Program-made: the position numbers and the translations under genes | Assembly: GCF_022814865.1 (NCBI RefSeq) | Contig: NZ_JAKVRD010000022.1 | Span: 1 to 62,483 of the forward strand | Length of the DNA stretch: 62,483 nucleotides | Direction: 5' to 3' | From: Shimia aestuarii | GTDB taxonomy: Bacteria; Pseudomonadota; Alphaproteobacteria; Rhodobacterales; Rhodobacteraceae | Shown: one piece after another, positions 34,085 through 42,632 of the stretch | How the letters are laid out: each line of letters begins with the position of its first letter | Position numbering within the stretch: position 1 is the stretch's first letter | Notes under the pieces: model-generated | What the model saw: the letters and a program-made list of their open reading frames with translations, nothing else | Database searches by the model: none | What the model was told of the DNA's origin: nothing

Positions 34085-35683
34085 ATGGAGTTGGATCTCG
34101 TCGAGCTGTCGCGGCTGCAATTCGCGATGACAGCGATGTATCACTTCCTCTTCGTGCCGCTGACGCTTGGTCTTTCGATCATCGTCGCGATCATGGAGAC
34201 TGTCTATGTCATGACCAACCGCCCGATCTGGCGGCAGATGACAAAATTCTGGGCAACCCTGTTTGGCATCAACTTCGTGCTGGGCGTGGCGACCGGGATC
34301 ACCATGGAATTTCAGTTCGGCATGAACTGGTCCTACTACTCCCATTACGTCGGTGACATTTTCGGCGCGCCGCTCGCGGTTGAGGGCCTGATGGCGTTCT
34401 TCCTCGAAGCGACTTTCGTGGGCCTGATGTTCTTCGGCTGGGACAAGCTGAGCAATATTGGCCACCTGATCGTGACGTGGCTCGTCGCGATCGGTTCAAA
34501 CTTCTCGGCGCTCTGGATCCTGATTGCCAACGGCTGGATGCAGAACCCGGTTGGTGCTGAATTCAATCCGCTCTCGATGCGTATGGAGATGACCTCGTTC
34601 TTCGACGTGGTGTTCAACGAAGTGGCACAGGCCAAGTTCGTGCACACCGTCTCGGCAGGTTACGTCACGGCGAGCGTCTTCGTTCTCGGTGTCTCGGCTT
34701 GGTATCTGCTCAAAGGTCGTCACCTCGAACTTGCTCGTCGGTCCATCGCCGTGGCTGCGTCTTTCGGCCTGATGGCGGCGATTTCGGTGGTCATCCTTGG
34801 GGACGAATCCGGTTACTCCGCAACGCACAGCCAAAAGATGAAGCTCGCGGCGATCGAAGGCATGTGGCACACCGAAGTGGCTCCGGCCTCCTTTACCGTC
34901 TTCGGTTTCCCCGACGATCTCGCCCGTGAGACCCACTACGCCGTGCATATTCCTGCGGTGATGGGCCTTATCGGCACCCGGTCGCTCACCAAGGAAATCC
35001 CCGGCATCGCAGAACTCGTCGAGAACGCCGAGGCGCGAATTCGCACCGGTCTTATCTCTTATGACGCCCTGATGAAGATCCAAGCCCTCAAGGGCGCGCC
35101 GATCCCGGAAGACCTTCAGGCGCAGTTCGAAGCGCATAGCGCCGATCTCGGTTTTGCCTTCCTACTCAAACGCTATGTGGACGACCCGCGCGAAGCGACC
35201 GAGCATCAGATCGCTCTGGCCTCCAATGACACGGTGCCGACTGTCTGGCCGCTCTTCTGGGCCTTCCGCATTATGGTCGCGCTTGGCTTCGGCTTTATCG
35301 GCACGATGCTCTACTTCTTCTACCGGGCCTCGTTCCGCAAGATGGAGTTCCCGCGTCCCGCCCTGCGCCTTGCGGTCATCATGATCCCGGCGCCGTGGAT
35401 CGCGGCCGAGCTTGGTTGGTTCGTGGCGGAATTCGGGCGTCAGCCTTGGACCGTGGACGGCATCCTGCCCACGGCGCTCTCGGCAAGCCACCTGAGTATC
35501 GCGGATCTTCTCATTACGCTCGCGGGCTTTGTCACCTTCTATTCTGTCCTGTTCGTCATCGAGATGAGCCTGATGGTGAAATACATCCGGAAGGGCCCGT
35601 ATATGGACGTGGAAGAAACCGACGCTTGGACAGCCGCGCATACCGCCCGCCTGTCGGCGGATAACGCAACCCCTGCGGAGTAA
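34085..35683 (+). CDS. cydA: Cytochrome bd ubiquinol oxidase subunit I
   Basis: A 532-residue membrane protein carrying the haems. The N terminus LVELSRLQFAMTAMYHFLFV contains the haem b595 His ligand, KFVHTVSAGYVTA the haem b558 His, and GRQPWTVDGILPTA the conserved GRQ motif before the last helices. The quinol-binding loop (GDESGYSATHSQKMKLAAIEG through RSLTKEIPGIAELVENAEARI) is of the long E. coli type rather than the short CIO type. It reduces oxygen with ubiquinol at low oxygen tension. GAGGAG lies before the ATG. First of cydABX, with an FNR site upstream. Confidence 0.95.
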   Translation: MELDLVELSRLQFAMTAMYHFLFVPLTLGLSIIVAIMETVYVMTNRPIWRQMTKFWATLFGINFVLGVATGITMEFQFGMNWSYYSHYVGDIFGAPLAVEGLMAFFLEATFVGLMFFGWDKLSNIGHLIVTWLVAIGSNFSALWILIANGWMQNPVGAEFNPLSMRMEMTSFFDVVFNEVAQAKFVHTVSAGYVTASVFVLGVSAWYLLKGRHLELARRSIAVAASFGLMAAISVVILGDESGYSATHSQKMKLAAIEGMWHTEVAPASFTVFGFPDDLARETHYAVHIPAVMGLIGTRSLTKEIPGIAELVENAEARIRTGLISYDALMKIQALKGAPIPEDLQAQFEAHSADLGFAFLLKRYVDDPREATEHQIALASNDTVPTVWPLFWAFRIMVALGFGFIGTMLYFFYRASFRKMEFPRPALRLAVIMIPAPWIAAELGWFVAEFGRQPWTVDGILPTALSASHLSIADLLITLAGFVTFYSVLFVIEMSLMVKYIRKGPYMDVEETDAWTAAHTARLSADNATPAE

Positions 35684-35688
35684 GAGAC

Positions 35689-36852
35689 ATGATCCTGCAT
35701 GAACTGATCGATATCGAAATCCTTCGCGTGATCTGGTGGGCGCTGCTGGGTGTCCTGCTGATCGGATTTGCCCTGACCGACGGGTTTGACATGGGCGTTG
35801 GTGCGCTGCTGCCCTTTGTCGGCAAGACCGACGTGGAACGCCGCATCGCCATCAACACGATTGGTCCAGTCTGGGAAGGGAACCAAGTGTGGTTCATCCT
35901 TGGCGGCGGCGCGATCTTCGCCGCTTGGCCACCGCTCTACGCGGTGAGTTTCTCAGGCTTCTACCTCGCCATGTTCGTCGTCCTCGCGGCGCTGATCCTG
36001 CGTCCCGTGGGCTTCAAGTACCGCTCCAAGCGCGATAGCCAATCTTGGCGCAACGGCTGGGATTGGGCGCTCTTCATCGGCGGTGCGGTGCCCGCGCTGA
36101 TCTTTGGCGTGGCCGTGGGCAATGTCCTGCAAGGCGTGCCCTTCCACCTCACCGACAGCCTGATGCCGATGTATGATGGCACGTTCTACGGCAAGTTCCT
36201 TGGCCTCCTGAATCCCTTCGCGCTTCTGGCAGGTGTGGTCTCGCTCTCCATGCTCCTGATGCATGGTGCCGCGTGGCTGAGCCTCAAGGCTGAAGACCCG
36301 GTCAAGGGCCGCGCAACGCGCATCGGGACCGTCGCCGGGATCGTCGCCTTCGCGTCTTACGCGTTGGCCGGTGTCTGGCTCGCACTCGGCGTCGATGGCT
36401 ATAGCTTCGTGAACGCAGCGGTGACCGATGGCCCCGCCAACCCTCTCCATAGCGAGGTGTTCAAGGGCGGATCCTGGATGGCGGCCTATGGCGCGCGACC
36501 ATGGATCATCGTCGCGCCGATTATGGGCTTTGCCGGGATCGCCATGGCCGTCCTTGGCCTGCGCGCCGGGCGCGAGGTTTCGACGCTTCTATGGTCGAAG
36601 CTGGGCATCACGGGCATCATCTCCTCGGTGGGCCTGACAATGTTCCCCTTCATCCTGCCCTCGTCGAAAGACCCCAACAGTTCGTTGACCGTCTGGGACA
36701 GCTCCTCGTCGCACCAGACCCTCTTCGTGATGCTCGTGATGACGGCGATCTTTATGCCGCTCATCCTCGCCTATACGGCATGGGTCTACAAAGTGCTCTG
36801 GGGCAAGGTCACAGAGGCCGACGTCACCGAAAACTCGCATTCTGTCTATTAA
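35689..36852 (+). CDS. cydB: Cytochrome bd ubiquinol oxidase subunit II
   Basis: A 387-residue membrane protein, the usual CydB length. Signatures are LRVIWWALLGVLLIGFALTD near the N terminus, GFDMGVGALLPF, INTIGPVWEGNQVWFILGGG and the late VGLTMFPFILPSSKDPNSSL. It supports haem binding and assembly of subunit I. It starts 5 bp after the cydA stop and is followed after 15 bp by the small subunit gene cydX. Confidence 0.95.
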   Translation: MILHELIDIEILRVIWWALLGVLLIGFALTDGFDMGVGALLPFVGKTDVERRIAINTIGPVWEGNQVWFILGGGAIFAAWPPLYAVSFSGFYLAMFVVLAALILRPVGFKYRSKRDSQSWRNGWDWALFIGGAVPALIFGVAVGNVLQGVPFHLTDSLMPMYDGTFYGKFLGLLNPFALLAGVVSLSMLLMHGAAWLSLKAEDPVKGRATRIGTVAGIVAFASYALAGVWLALGVDGYSFVNAAVTDGPANPLHSEVFKGGSWMAAYGARPWIIVAPIMGFAGIAMAVLGLRAGREVSTLLWSKLGITGIISSVGLTMFPFILPSSKDPNSSLTVWDSSSSHQTLFVMLVMTAIFMPLILAYTAWVYKVLWGKVTEADVTENSHSVY

Positions 36853-36867
36853 GGAAAGGAACCGAAG

Positions 36868-36987
36868 ATGTGGTATTTTGCCTGGCTCCTGGGCCTTCCG
36901 CTCGCCGCGATGTTCGCCGTGTTGAACGCCATGTGGCTCGAGATGCGCGAAGACCAGCGCCTTATGAACGATCAAGACAAGGACTGA
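36868..36987 (+). CDS. cydX: Cytochrome bd small subunit CydX
   Basis: A 39-residue single-helix protein. MWYFAWLLGLPLAAMFAVLN forms the membrane segment and is followed by a charged tail ending NDQDKD. The W-Y-F-A-W-x-L-G start is diagnostic of the CydX/YbgT (bd-I accessory) family, which stabilises the haems of CydAB. AAGGAAAGGA lies 7-15 nt upstream of the ATG. It is 15 bp after cydB and is followed by a strong terminator. Such genes are often missed by automatic annotation. Confidence 0.9.
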   Translation: MWYFAWLLGLPLAAMFAVLNAMWLEMREDQRLMNDQDKD

Positions 36988-37023
36988 TCCGTCGCTTTGC
37001 GTCCCTTGACGGATTTGGACTGG

Positions 37024-37057
37024 AAAGGAGGCCGGGAGATCGGCCTCCTTTTCTTTT
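37024..37057 (+). terminator. Rho-independent terminator of cydABX
   Basis: AAAGGAGGCCG at 37024-37034 and CGGCCTCCTTT at 37041-37051 form a perfect 11-bp stem with a 6-nt loop, followed by a T-rich run to 37057. Confidence 0.9.
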
Positions 37058-37134
37058 GGAGACACGGCCCCAAGGCGCAACGCAACAGCCTCAATCCCGA
37101 AGCTTACAGCGATAGATCAGATGTTTGGGGGAAG

Positions 37135-37209
37135 TGGCAGCCCGTAGGGGAATCGAACCCCTCTTTCCAGGTTGAAAACCTGGCGTCCTAACCGATAGAC
37201 GAACGGGCC
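37135..37209 (-). tRNA. tRNA-Glu (anticodon TTC), downstream copy
   Basis: A 75-nt tRNA with encoded CCA. On the minus strand the acceptor GGCCCGT pairs with ACGGGCT (a G-T at the first pair), discriminator G. The anticodon stem-loop is CCAGG-TTTTCAA-CCTGG with anticodon TTC, and the T arm is AGGGG-TTCGATT-CCCCT. Identical over its whole length to the copy at 37262-37336, 127 bp away. Its wobble uridine is of the kind modified by MnmH to 2-selenouridine. Confidence 0.95.
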
Positions 37210-37261
37210 ACAGGAACGGTTGGTCTTATTCAATCCAACTGTCCGGAGAACATTGCTTCGG

Positions 37262-37336
37262 TGGCAGCCCGTAGGGGAATCGAACCCCTCTTTCCAGGTT
37301 GAAAACCTGGCGTCCTAACCGATAGACGAACGGGCC
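37262..37336 (-). tRNA. tRNA-Glu (anticodon TTC), upstream copy
   Basis: Identical in sequence and structure to the copy at 37135-37209, including the encoded CCA. It is transcribed first of the pair on the minus strand, and a 52-bp spacer separates them. Both follow recJ on the same strand. Confidence 0.95.
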
Positions 37337-37429
37337 GTGCCGAAGCGTGAGGCGGTATTTAGGCAATGGGCCTTCTGGGCGCAAGCGGAAATTTGGGACT
37401 CGGACGGATTTTTTCCCTGCCCGTGCGGA

Positions 37430-39172
37430 TCATGCAGGCGCCGCGTCTTCAAGCCGGAGTTGCACCGATTGCCGCCCGCCCCAGCTATTGATCTCGATGC
37501 GCCCGGCAAGGTGGAACCGCGCCCCGCCATGCGCCATGAGTGCCGGCCCAAGTGCGGTGTCAAACGCACCAAAGGCAATCGCGTCGAGCCGCGTGCCGCT
37601 CTCGTCCCCAAAGGTCAGTTTGAGGTGGCTATCGCCGACCCGTTTGGCGAAACGAATCTCCATCGCCGGAAAGACGAAGCGTGGGGCAGGGGCGCCTGCT
37701 CCGAAGGGGCCGGCCTTCTCGATATCCTCAACAAGTTCCGGCGTCGCCGCCATCGGCATGAGCATCGCGTCGAGCCGCAAATCCGCCGGACCGGCCGCGC
37801 CCGCGCCTTGCTTGTCGAGAAGCTCTGAGAGCCGCGCCATGGCCGGCTCAAGCTGATCACGCATCACTGTGAGGCCCGCCGCCATCTTGTGCCCGCCGCC
37901 CTTCACGAGAAGCCCTTCCGCCGCGAGTTTCTGGATCGACGCGCCGAGGTCCACGCCCGAGATCGAACGCCCCGATCCCTTGCCTTCGTCGCCGTCAAAG
38001 CCGATCACGATCGCGGGTCGGTTGGTGGCTTCCTTGAGGCGACTCGCCACAATACCGACCACACCTGGATGCCAGCCTTCGCCCGCAGCCCAGACAAGCG
38101 GCGCCTCGAGACCCCGTTCCTCGGCCTGAGCCAGCGCTGCGGCACGTACGGCGGCCTCGATCTCGCGTCGCTCGGTGTTAAGCGCGTCGAGACGGTCGGC
38201 GATCGCACGGGCTTCCTGTTCGTTGTCCGTCGCAAGCAGGCGCGCGCCAAGATCGGCCTTGCCGATCCGTCCGCCTGCGTTGACCCGTGGGCCAAGGAGG
38301 AAGCCGAGGTGATAGCTATTGGGTGCCGAATCCATGCGCGACACGTCGCCAAGGGCGACAAGCCCCGGACGATCCCGCCGCGCCATGACCTTGAGGCCCT
38401 GCCGCACCAACGCGCGGTTCATGCCGATCAGCGGCGCGACGTCCGCAACCGTGGCAAGCGCCACGAGGTCAAGGAGCCCCATAAGGTCCGGCCCGCGCAC
38501 ATCGGCCTCGCGCAAGCTCCGGTTCGCCTCTACCAGCATCAAAAACACGACTCCCGCCGCACAGAGATGCGCCAGCGCACCATCCTCGTCCTGTCGGTTC
38601 GGGTTCACCACTGCACAGGCGGGCGGCAGCGTCTCGCCGCCGAGGTGGTGGTCGAGAACGATCACATCCGCGCCCTCTGCGGCGGCAATCGGCTCGTGGC
38701 TAAGGGTGCCGCAGTCCACACAGATGATCAGGTCGTGATCGCGTGCCAAGTTCTGCATCGCGGGCACGTTTGGGCCATACCCCTCGTCGATCCGGTCGGG
38801 AATATAGAGCGTCGCCTCGCGTCCCATCGACCGGAGCCACACAATCAAGAGCGCGGCTGACGACCCGCCATCCACGTCATAATCCGCAAAAACGGCAATC
38901 CGTTCGCGCGCCTTCACGGCCCGAAGGAACCGTTCCGTTGCTACCTCCATATCGCGCAGGCTGCGCGGATCGGGCAGGAGGTCGGCGAGCTTCGGGTCAA
39001 GGAACGCGTCCGCCTCTGCCGCTTCGACCCCTCGCCGCGCCAAGACCGCGCAGAGCGCCGGGGGCAAGGGGGTCGCTTGCTGCAGCGCTTCTGCTGCGCG
39101 GCTGACCTCGACGGAGGGGCCAACCCAGCGCCGCCCGGTTATGGAAGCGGAGACGTCAAGGAAATCGCTCAT
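37430..39172 (-). CDS. recJ: Single-stranded-DNA-specific exonuclease RecJ
   Basis: A 580-residue DHH-family nuclease. The motifs are FADYDVDGGSSAALLIVWL (motif I), ICVDCGT, DVIVLDHHLGG (the DHH motif), GPRVNAGGRIGKADLG, and the DHHA1 domain with GIVASRLKEATNRPAI and VKGGGHKMAAGL. A C-terminal OB-like domain follows. RecJ degrades single-stranded DNA 5' to 3' in recombination and mismatch repair. The start overlaps the stop of the upstream isochorismatase-like gene by 4 bp, so it belongs to a glpX-hydrolase-recJ unit. Confidence 0.95.
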   Translation of the reverse strand: MSDFLDVSASITGRRWVGPSVEVSRAAEALQQATPLPPALCAVLARRGVEAAEADAFLDPKLADLLPDPRSLRDMEVATERFLRAVKARERIAVFADYDVDGGSSAALLIVWLRSMGREATLYIPDRIDEGYGPNVPAMQNLARDHDLIICVDCGTLSHEPIAAAEGADVIVLDHHLGGETLPPACAVVNPNRQDEDGALAHLCAAGVVFLMLVEANRSLREADVRGPDLMGLLDLVALATVADVAPLIGMNRALVRQGLKVMARRDRPGLVALGDVSRMDSAPNSYHLGFLLGPRVNAGGRIGKADLGARLLATDNEQEARAIADRLDALNTERREIEAAVRAAALAQAEERGLEAPLVWAAGEGWHPGVVGIVASRLKEATNRPAIVIGFDGDEGKGSGRSISGVDLGASIQKLAAEGLLVKGGGHKMAAGLTVMRDQLEPAMARLSELLDKQGAGAAGPADLRLDAMLMPMAATPELVEDIEKAGPFGAGAPAPRFVFPAMEIRFAKRVGDSHLKLTFGDESGTRLDAIAFGAFDTALGPALMAHGGARFHLAGRIEINSWGGRQSVQLRLEDAAPA

Positions 39173-39732
39173 GCCAGCGCCTCAAGGATCGCATCGGTAG
39201 ACATTGCACGGCAAAACTCGCCATGCAGTATCGAGACCTCCATGATGTGAATATCGTCGGCGCTCATGCGCGGCAGGCCCTCGGCCCAGTCATATGCGGC
39301 ATGGGTCTCGAACGCCGCGCAGGCGTCATGGGCCAGCCATGTCTCAAAGCCAAGATTGGCCGCCATGCGCACCGAGGTCGAAATGCATTGCGGCGTCGAA
39401 AGCCCTGCGACCACGACGCCGTCCACGCCCGCAGCGCGCAGATCCGCTTCAAGTGTCGTTCCGATAAAGGCCGAGTTGGTGTCTTTGGCATAAACAGGCT
39501 CACCCTCGCGCGGGGCGACGACGGATTTGATCGCAGTGCCGCCATTGTCTGGATGAAGCGGTGAAGCGGGGCGCTTGGAAAAGTGATGCACGTGAAAGAG
39601 CGGCGCACCAGAGTCGCGAAACGCGGCGAGGAGCCGCGCCGCGTTGTCTTCTGCGTCTGGGTTGTTGCGCGCACCCCAGAGGGGACTGTCCATCCCCTCT
39701 TGGATATCAATGAGCAAGAGCGCGCGCGACAT
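39169..39732 (-). CDS. Isochorismatase-family cysteine hydrolase
   Basis: A 187-residue hydrolase of the isochorismatase/nicotinamidase superfamily. The catalytic triad is visible as Asp9 (LLIDIQEG), Lys83 (VYAKDTNSAFIGT) and Cys116 (GLSTPQCISTSV). The family covers nicotinamidases, ureidoacrylate and N-carbamoyl hydrolases, so the substrate is open. The ATG at 39732 begins the conserved core MSRALLLIDIQ; a longer frame to 39816 overlaps glpX and is rejected. Translation is likely coupled to glpX, whose stop is 5 bp upstream, and to recJ by a 4-bp overlap. Confidence 0.88.
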   Translation of the reverse strand: MSRALLLIDIQEGMDSPLWGARNNPDAEDNAARLLAAFRDSGAPLFHVHHFSKRPASPLHPDNGGTAIKSVVAPREGEPVYAKDTNSAFIGTTLEADLRAAGVDGVVVAGLSTPQCISTSVRMAANLGFETWLAHDACAAFETHAAYDWAEGLPRMSADDIHIMEVSILHGEFCRAMSTDAILEALA

Positions 39733-39737
39733 GAGGC

Positions 39738-40700
39738 TTAGGCCGGGGTGCGGTATTGCATCCGGCGCACGGACCCCGTCTTGGAGCGCATGATGAGTGT
39801 CTCGGTGGTGAACCAACCCGGCTCACGTTTGATACCGTTCACCAGCGACCCATTGGTGACGCCGGTTGCGGCAAAGATCACGTCCTGCGTGACCATCTCG
39901 TCGCGGCTATAGACACGGTCGAGATCGGTGATGCCTGCCTTGGCCGCGCGGCCTTTCTCGTCGTCATTGCGGAACAAGAGCTTGCCCCAGATCTGGCCGC
40001 CCATGCATTTGAGCGCGGACGCGGCGAGAACACCCTCCGGCGCGCCGCCTTCGCCCATGTACATGTCGATCCCGGTGATCTCGGCCTCGGCGCAATGCAT
40101 CACGCCGGCCACGTCGCCATCGGTGATGAGACGGATCGCGGCACCCGTTTCACGGACTTCGTCAATCATGTCTTGGTGGCGCGGGCGTTCAAGGATGCAG
40201 ACGGTGATGTCCGACATATCGCAGCCCTTGGCCTTGGCCAGCGCCGCAACACGCTCCTTCGGGCTCATGTCGAGGGACACCACGTCTTTTTCATAACCCG
40301 GCCCAATGGCAAGCTTTTCCATATAGACGTCCGGCGCATGCAGCATCGAGCCGCGCGGCCCCATCGCGATCACGGTAAGCGCGTTCGGCATGTCCTTGGC
40401 GGTCAGCGTCGTGCCCTCAAGCGGGTCGAGCGCGATATCAACGCCGGGACCATTTCCGGTGCCGACTTCTTCACCGATATAAAGCATCGGCGCTTCGTCG
40501 CGTTCGCCTTCACCGATCACGACCACACCCGCAATGTCGAGCAGGTTGAGCTGGTCGCGCATGGCGTTGACGGCGGCCTGGTCGGCGGCTTTCTCGTCGC
40601 CGCGGCCCACGAGGCGCGCAGACGCGATGGCGGCTTGTTCCGCGACGCGGGCAAGACCGAGCGAGAGCATACGGTCGTGAAATTCAGCTTGGGAGGTCAT
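39738..40700 (-). CDS. glpX: Fructose-1,6-bisphosphatase class II (GlpX)
   Basis: A 320-residue enzyme of the GlpX family. It shows GRGDEKAADQAAVNAMRD, VIGEGERDEAPMLYIGE, the metal and phosphate motif DIALDPLEGTT and GEGGAPEGVLAASALKCMGG. It hydrolyses fructose-1,6-bisphosphate in gluconeogenesis, which matters for growth on C2 compounds fed in through the beta-hydroxyaspartate cycle. It follows hom with a 182-bp gap and is followed closely by the hydrolase and recJ. The hom-glpX-recJ order is, as I remember it, common in Rhodobacteraceae. Confidence 0.95.
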   Translation of the reverse strand: MTSQAEFHDRMLSLGLARVAEQAAIASARLVGRGDEKAADQAAVNAMRDQLNLLDIAGVVVIGEGERDEAPMLYIGEEVGTGNGPGVDIALDPLEGTTLTAKDMPNALTVIAMGPRGSMLHAPDVYMEKLAIGPGYEKDVVSLDMSPKERVAALAKAKGCDMSDITVCILERPRHQDMIDEVRETGAAIRLITDGDVAGVMHCAEAEITGIDMYMGEGGAPEGVLAASALKCMGGQIWGKLLFRNDDEKGRAAKAGITDLDRVYSRDEMVTQDVIFAATGVTNGSLVNGIKREPGWFTTETLIMRSKTGSVRRMQYRTPA

Positions 40701-40882
40701 GAAAACTGTCCTTGGATTGAGGCTTTAACAATGGGGTTTAGACTCAGTGAACCCCACAGACAAGCATCGAAGCCCACTTGGCGGCGCCCGTGAGCGGTAT
40801 CATTGTCATGATTTGCGGCGGGGGAGCGGTCCGCTTCCCCGTGTCGGTCAGATCATGGTTCTCGCGGACGCGAAACGACGCC

Positions 40883-42169
40883 TTAGACAGATTCGATCCG
40901 CAGGGCGACAGGTTCCCCCGCCATCACATCCGTATCCTTCATCGCCTCAATCGCGCTGTCGAGCGCCGCGCGCTGCGTCTTATGCGTCACGATCAGAACC
41001 GGAGCGTTCTCGTCATTGTGGCGGGTCTGGCGCATGCGGTCGATGCTGATGCCATGATCTCCGAGAACTGTGGCGATCTTGGCAAGCGCACCGGGGCGAT
41101 CTTTGAGCGTCAGGCGCAGGTAATACGGTGCAGGCGAGTTGGATTTTGCCGATTTCGCATCCTGAAGGCCGCTCGCGGGAGCACCGAAAGTCGGGACACG
41201 AATGCCTCGCGCAATGTCACACACATCGCCCATGACCGCGCTTGCCGTCGGGCCTTCGCCCGCGCCGGGACCGCGCAGTACGATCTGTTCCACGGCATCG
41301 CCTTCGACAACAACCATGTTGGTGCCACCCTTCAATTGGCCAAGCGGGCTGTCCGCCGGAACGAGGCAGGGCGACATGCGTTGTTCAAGACCGCGCCCCG
41401 TCATCTGCGTCACCCCAAGAAGCTTGATCCGGTAGCCTAGATCTTCTGCCTGTTGGATATCCTCGATTGAGATCCGCTGAATGCCCTCAAGTTCGACGCC
41501 ACCAAAGTCGACCTTGGTGCCAAAGGCGATCGAGGAGAGAAGCGCGAGCTTGTGGCCCGCATCGATCCCCCCCACATCAAGTTCGGGGTCTGCTTCGAGA
41601 TAGCCGAGCGCATCGGCTTCGGCAAAGACCTCATCATAGGGAAGGCCCGCATCCTGCATCCGCGTCAGGATATAGTTGCAGGTGCCATTCATCACACCCA
41701 TCACCCGGGTGATGTCATTCCCGGCAAGCCCCTCAAGCATCGCCTTGATGATCGGGATGCCGCCCGCGACGGCAGCTTCAAACCGGATCACACGACCCGC
41801 GGCCTCGGCGGCAAGCGCAAGATCCTGACCGTGCATTGCGAGCATCGCCTTATTCGCAGTGACAACGTCCTTACCGGCTGCGATGGCGGCTTCGGTCGCG
41901 GCCTTCGCCGGTCCGTCCGATCCGCCCATGAGTTCGACAAACACATCTACATCGTCGCGCGTCGCGAGCTTTACGGGATCGTCTTCCCAGTCATAGTTGG
42001 AAAGACTCACGCCGCGATCCTTATCGCGGGTGCGGGCGGAGACGGCTGTGATGACCACCGGGCGTCCTGTGCGTTCGGCCAGAAGGTTCGCCTTCTGACG
42101 CACGATTTTCACGACACCGATACCAACGGTGCCCAATCCGGCAATGCCGAGACGCAGGGGAGCGGACAT
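40883..42169 (-). CDS. hom: Homoserine dehydrogenase
   Basis: A 428-residue enzyme with an N-terminal NAD(P)-binding fold (LRLGIAGLGTVGIGVVKIV), the homoserine dehydrogenase core (VTANKAML, GVMNGTCNYILTRM, ADALGYLEADPELDVGGIDAGHKLALL) and a C-terminal ACT domain (LRLTLKDRPGALAKIATVL) for feedback control, probably by threonine. It reduces aspartate semialdehyde to homoserine for threonine, methionine and isoleucine. AGGAG precedes the ATG at 42169; the longer frame to 42250 is not supported. Confidence 0.95.
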   Translation of the reverse strand: MSAPLRLGIAGLGTVGIGVVKIVRQKANLLAERTGRPVVITAVSARTRDKDRGVSLSNYDWEDDPVKLATRDDVDVFVELMGGSDGPAKAATEAAIAAGKDVVTANKAMLAMHGQDLALAAEAAGRVIRFEAAVAGGIPIIKAMLEGLAGNDITRVMGVMNGTCNYILTRMQDAGLPYDEVFAEADALGYLEADPELDVGGIDAGHKLALLSSIAFGTKVDFGGVELEGIQRISIEDIQQAEDLGYRIKLLGVTQMTGRGLEQRMSPCLVPADSPLGQLKGGTNMVVVEGDAVEQIVLRGPGAGEGPTASAVMGDVCDIARGIRVPTFGAPASGLQDAKSAKSNSPAPYYLRLTLKDRPGALAKIATVLGDHGISIDRMRQTRHNDENAPVLIVTHKTQRAALDSAIEAMKDTDVMAGEPVALRIESV

Positions 42170-42289
42170 CGCATTCTCCTTTGCAAACGCTTTTCTCAGG
42201 CCGTGTAGCGCCTTCCTTCGCACGGTGCAACGCGGCTTGTCGCCAAGCATTGCGCAGGACGCGTCTTCACGGGCTCACTTGCCTGTGAA

Positions 42290-42535
42290 TTACTCGATTG
42301 GTGTGTTGCTGAGATCCGCCGCGCGTCGCTTCAGTCGGTTCACCCGACCTTGCAGCGACGCTTCGCTGGTTTCGTCGAGTCGTGGAGGTTCTTGATCAAG
42401 CACGTCTTCGACCGGAACAAGTGTCGGATAAGGCGCATCTGCAAGCGCCGGGTCCGTGGCACCTTCCACTTCTGGAAATTGCGCGCAACCTGCGGCGAGG
42501 ATCATCGAAAAAGAGAAAACAAAGGCAGGTCGCAT
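42290..42535 (-). CDS. Small hypothetical lipoprotein
   Basis: An 81-residue protein with a type II signal peptide: MRPAFVFSFSMILAAGC carries a lipobox (L-A-A-G-C) with Cys17 as the lipidated residue. The mature part is acidic and proline-rich (DPALADAPYPTLVPVEDVLDQEPP) and ends in a short charged helix with GRVNRLKRRAADL. No known domain is recognised. It precedes hom on the same strand with a 120-bp gap and is divergent from a TetR gene. It is probably anchored in the outer membrane; function unknown. Confidence 0.8.
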   Translation of the reverse strand: MRPAFVFSFSMILAAGCAQFPEVEGATDPALADAPYPTLVPVEDVLDQEPPRLDETSEASLQGRVNRLKRRAADLSNTPIE

Positions 42536-42604
42536 GGCATCGGCTCATTCAGTATGCCTTGTTTCTGCCCGAGCGCGGCCCAAAGGGCAAGCAGGGCTTT
42601 CAAA

Positions 42605-42618
42605 TGAACATGTGTTCA
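42605..42618. promoter_or_regulatory. Palindrome TGAACATGTGTTCA before a TetR gene
   Basis: TGAACA and TGTTCA are inverted around TG, 15 bp before the TetR start codon. A symmetrical site this close to the start is the usual position of an autoregulatory TetR operator. It would also cover the promoter region shared with the divergent lipoprotein gene. Confidence 0.55.
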
Positions 42619-42632
42619 GTTAATCTCACGTC

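Noticed and set aside
37135..37336. Repeat or attachment-site interpretation of the duplicated 75 bp
   Set aside because: Both copies fold as complete tRNA-Glu and no integrase or element lies nearby.
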